Of a stretch of DNA of 7,627 nucleotides, positions 5,848-7,627 are shown piece by piece. Numbering within the stretch: the stretch's first letter is position 1; each line of letters starts with the position of its first letter. A program made the position numbers and the translations under genes. The notes under the pieces are model-generated. The model was given only the letters and a program-made list of their open reading frames with translations, was not told where the DNA came from and ran no database searches. The stretch covers positions 1 to 7,627 of the forward strand of contig JARGGF010000183.1 of the NCBI GenBank assembly GCA_029210905.1, in the 5' to 3' direction. The DNA is from Bacteroidales bacterium (GTDB lineage: Bacteria; Bacteroidota; Bacteroidia; Bacteroidales; NBLH01).

Positions 5848-6362
5848 GGGTGGCTTAAAGTAAAATCGATTGTTACTGTCGATTTTTCAGATCCCTGTGA
5901 AACGTCTTTTGTCTCCTTCTGAGATAGCGCTTTATCTTCTGCAGTTCCATCAAAGGTCCAAATACAGCATTTACTGGTACATCTACACTTTTATTTTTTG
6001 TATCAGGCGGTTCATCCTCATTGCCAATCATGCAGGGACCATCAACCTCCTTTTCAGTGGCAATTTTCAGGGATCCCTTTTCTGAAGTAGCTTTGATCAG
6101 CAAGAAATATGTACCATCTTCCATAAATGTTATTTTTATTCAGGCATCTGAAACCTGGCCGCCTTCAAACACACTTTCATTGGATAAGTCCTGTACCTTT
6201 GCATCCTTATCAGTGGTTTGGTTAATTTTGGCAAACCTCTTTGTTCTATCCTTGCAGATGTGCTATGCCAGGAATTCTTGACAATTAATAAACGGTCCTG
6301 CCCTTAGCAAATAGTGAAACATCCAAAGTAAATGAAAAACAGAGGATTATATATCTTTTCAT
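5844..6362 (-). pseudogene. Degraded gene for a small exported protein of unknown family
   Basis: No single minus-strand frame is open throughout, but segments join into one coherent protein of about 173 residues. It starts at an ATG (6362-6360) 3 bases after the stop of the OmpA-family gene, encoding a signal peptide MKRYIILCFSFTL...SLFAKG. A -1 shift at the GGG run 6303-6301 leads to QDRLLIVKNSWHSTSARIEQ, and a -1 shift at the AAA run 6242-6240 leads to RFAKINQTTDKDAKVQDLSN. An in-frame TGA (6142-6140), perhaps once TGG, interrupts GGQVSDA and IKITFMEDGTYFLLIKA. A third -1 shift at the TTT run 5962-5960 leads to WTFDGTAEDKALSQ and TVTIDFTLSHP, ending at TAG 5846-5844 within the REP-like palindrome. 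The longest intact piece is 5873-6124. I do not recognise the family. Beta-strand-like character and a signal peptide suggest a periplasmic or outer-membrane protein co-transcribed with the OmpA-family gene. Clustered homopolymer sequencing errors are the main alternative to true decay. Confidence 0.65.
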
Positions 6363-6365
6363 GGC

Positions 6366-7627
6366 TTATAATTTAATAAATTCAACTCTTCGGTTAAGTG
6401 CCTTATTAGCAGGAGTGTCGTTAGGTGCAACAGGTTGGCCTTCGCCCATACCATCTGATTCTATGCAGGAAGCATCGATACCAAATATTTTAACCAATTC
6501 TTTTTTAACGGATTCACCACGCTTTTTAGAAAGATCAAGATTCGCAGCATCAACTCCATCGGCATCGGTATGGCCGACTATTTTAATGCGAACATTGGGA
6601 TTATCCGTTAAAACTTTAGCAATTTCTTTAAGGGTACCATATGATTCCGGCTTGACAACATCCTTATTTACATCGAAATAAATTCCATAGCTTACAAGTT
6701 TGCCATCAGTAAGGAGTTTACTACGCATATCAGGGGCTGCGTCGGTAATCCGTAAATTTGAAATATAAGAACCACAGGAAGCGCCTCTGTATAATTTGAA
6801 GCAAATACGATTAGGTTTGGCACCATCAAATAAAAGTGTGGGCATATCCAAAACTTTTGCCGATTGATGATAAATACGTAATCTCCGGTTCTGAACCCAG
6901 ACGATTACATGATTTACCTTCTCAGATTTAGGACAATTAATTCTGGAATCTGCAATAACTTGATTTTGACCTGATTTATAACCAGTTGCACGCCAGTTAT
7001 CTCTTTCAATAAGTACTTTAGCACCGGTAAGTCCGGGCAAACCGTTTTTATCTAATTCGAGAGGTTTGGTTTCTTCATATAGCACCAATTCTGCAGCTAT
7101 TCTTCCCCCGGTTTTTTTAGGTACAATGTCGAACTCAACTATGAAATTTTTCGGCAACTCCAGTGTTTTTAGCAAAGCGTAGGTTCCCTCTCCGCTATTC
7201 AAATTAAACCAATTGCCGGGAGCAATGTTTAGGATATTAATTTCACCGGCAGCATCGGCTGTCCATAAAGCAGGAAAATCTCCAACAGCATCCTGACTGA
7301 AATCATCAAACAAAATCACTGTTTCGCCCGGCACAAAATCATATTTCGAGAAAGATTCAAGTTTAGTGGTATCAGATTTTTGAGATTCTTTTTTGTTATC
7401 GTCAATCGGTTTATTATTAGAAGTTTGTTCATTAGCTTTGTTTTGCTTTTTATCTCCTTTAAAAAGTTTTACTATTCCTTCCTCTGCCTTATTTAATCCT
7501 TTATCAATTCCCTGATCGGTTTTTTGATTTGCCTTGTTAACGGACTTATTCTCCACTTTTCCTTTTTCATCGACAGTCTGCGCTTGAAGTGTAAATGAAA
7601 TGAAAAATAACACTAATAGAATTACCT
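6366..7627 (-). CDS. OmpA-family protein with an N-terminal beta-sandwich-like domain, 5' partial
   Basis: The frame stays open to the right edge of the window. A GTG (7613-7611) is a possible start, but upstream codons add VILLV to the hydrophobic stretch VLFFISFTLQAQ, so the true start probably lies beyond 7627 and only the end of the signal peptide is seen. Numbering from that GTG: a Lys/Asn/Gln-rich, charged linker (about 15-90); a region of beta strands (about 98-292) beginning ILFDDFSQDAVGDFP and ending GSYISNLRI, which looks like a concanavalin/LamG-like jelly roll; then a C-terminal OmpA-like peptidoglycan-binding domain (about 305-415) with FDVNKDVVKPES, GHTDADG (Asp350), LSKKRGESV (Arg365) and NRRVEF. 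The OmpA domain holds diaminopimelate-type peptidoglycan, so the protein is likely anchored at the outer membrane or in the periplasm. The ligand of the beta domain, perhaps a glycan, is inferred only. A degraded secreted-protein gene starts 3 bases after its stop. Confidence 0.9.
   Translation of the reverse strand, partial: VILLVLFFISFTLQAQTVDEKGKVENKSVNKANQKTDQGIDKGLNKAEEGIVKLFKGDKKQNKANEQTSNNKPIDDNKKESQKSDTTKLESFSKYDFVPGETVILFDDFSQDAVGDFPALWTADAAGEINILNIAPGNWFNLNSGEGTYALLKTLELPKNFIVEFDIVPKKTGGRIAAELVLYEETKPLELDKNGLPGLTGAKVLIERDNWRATGYKSGQNQVIADSRINCPKSEKVNHVIVWVQNRRLRIYHQSAKVLDMPTLLFDGAKPNRICFKLYRGASCGSYISNLRITDAAPDMRSKLLTDGKLVSYGIYFDVNKDVVKPESYGTLKEIAKVLTDNPNVRIKIVGHTDADGVDAANLDLSKKRGESVKKELVKIFGIDASCIESDGMGEGQPVAPNDTPANKALNRRVEFIKL

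Noticed and set aside
6021..6281. Plus-strand open frame of 86 codons opposite the degraded gene
   Set aside because: It is antisense to a minus-strand sequence that reads as a coherent exported protein. It has no promoter or recognisable motif.
6361..6681. Plus-strand open frame opposite the OmpA-family gene
   Set aside because: It is an antisense shadow of the conserved OmpA-like domain.
7611..7613. GTG as the start of the OmpA-family gene
   Set aside because: The upstream in-frame codons extend the hydrophobic signal-peptide core to the window edge, so the start most likely lies outside.

Overview
The window looks like AT-rich chromosomal DNA from a member of the Bacteroidota. The evidence is a TonB-dependent receptor with an N-terminal carboxypeptidase-regulatory-like domain and an SPII lipoprotein with a charged residue set after the lipid-bearing Cys. 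Promoter elements are of the Bacteroidota type (TAnnTTTG with an upstream TTG), start codons follow A-rich leaders without clear Shine-Dalgarno sequences, and there is an OmpA-family protein with a signal peptide ending in Gln. I cannot name a genus.

Left part (1-3873, plus strand): a probable outer-membrane uptake locus. It holds the 3' end of one secreted protein, a terminator-like hairpin, a complete lipoprotein that is a divergent paralog of the first, and a full-length TonB-dependent receptor. The two paralogs share a VILG motif, an L[A/G]SPGAN motif and a KYG-IK C-terminal block. I do not recognise the family. Its position suggests surface ligand-binding partners of the receptor, comparable in layout (not in shown homology) to HmuY/HmuR or SusD/SusC pairs. 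The ligand cannot be read from the sequence.

Middle part (3874-5750, plus strand): a group II-like truncated hemoglobin, then a thiol peroxidase (tpx), then a QueF-family protein. In front of the globin gene is a dense control region: a 23-bp near-perfect palindrome with a Fur/PerR-like 7-1-7 core, a second perfect 14-bp palindrome covering the -33 element, and a well-formed Bacteroidota promoter. Globin plus peroxidase behind such an operator suggests a reactive oxygen or nitrogen, or iron/heme, response. The QueF-family protein lacks the catalytic Cys of queuosine-pathway nitrile reductases, so its activity is in doubt. Its transcript leader carries a G-rich/C-rich hairpin.

Right part (5751-7627): an intergenic stretch with two perfect hairpins, one resembling a REP element. 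Then comes a minus-strand pair: an OmpA-family lipid- or wall-anchoring protein with an added beta-sandwich-like domain (its 5' end runs off the window), followed 3 bases later by a wrecked gene. That gene can be pieced together across three reading frames and one in-frame stop, from a signal peptide at 6362 to a stop codon inside the REP-like palindrome at 5844.

The main points worth checking are the Cys-less QueF homolog, the unnamed lipoprotein pair beside the receptor, the operator cluster before the globin gene, and the decayed secreted-protein gene.
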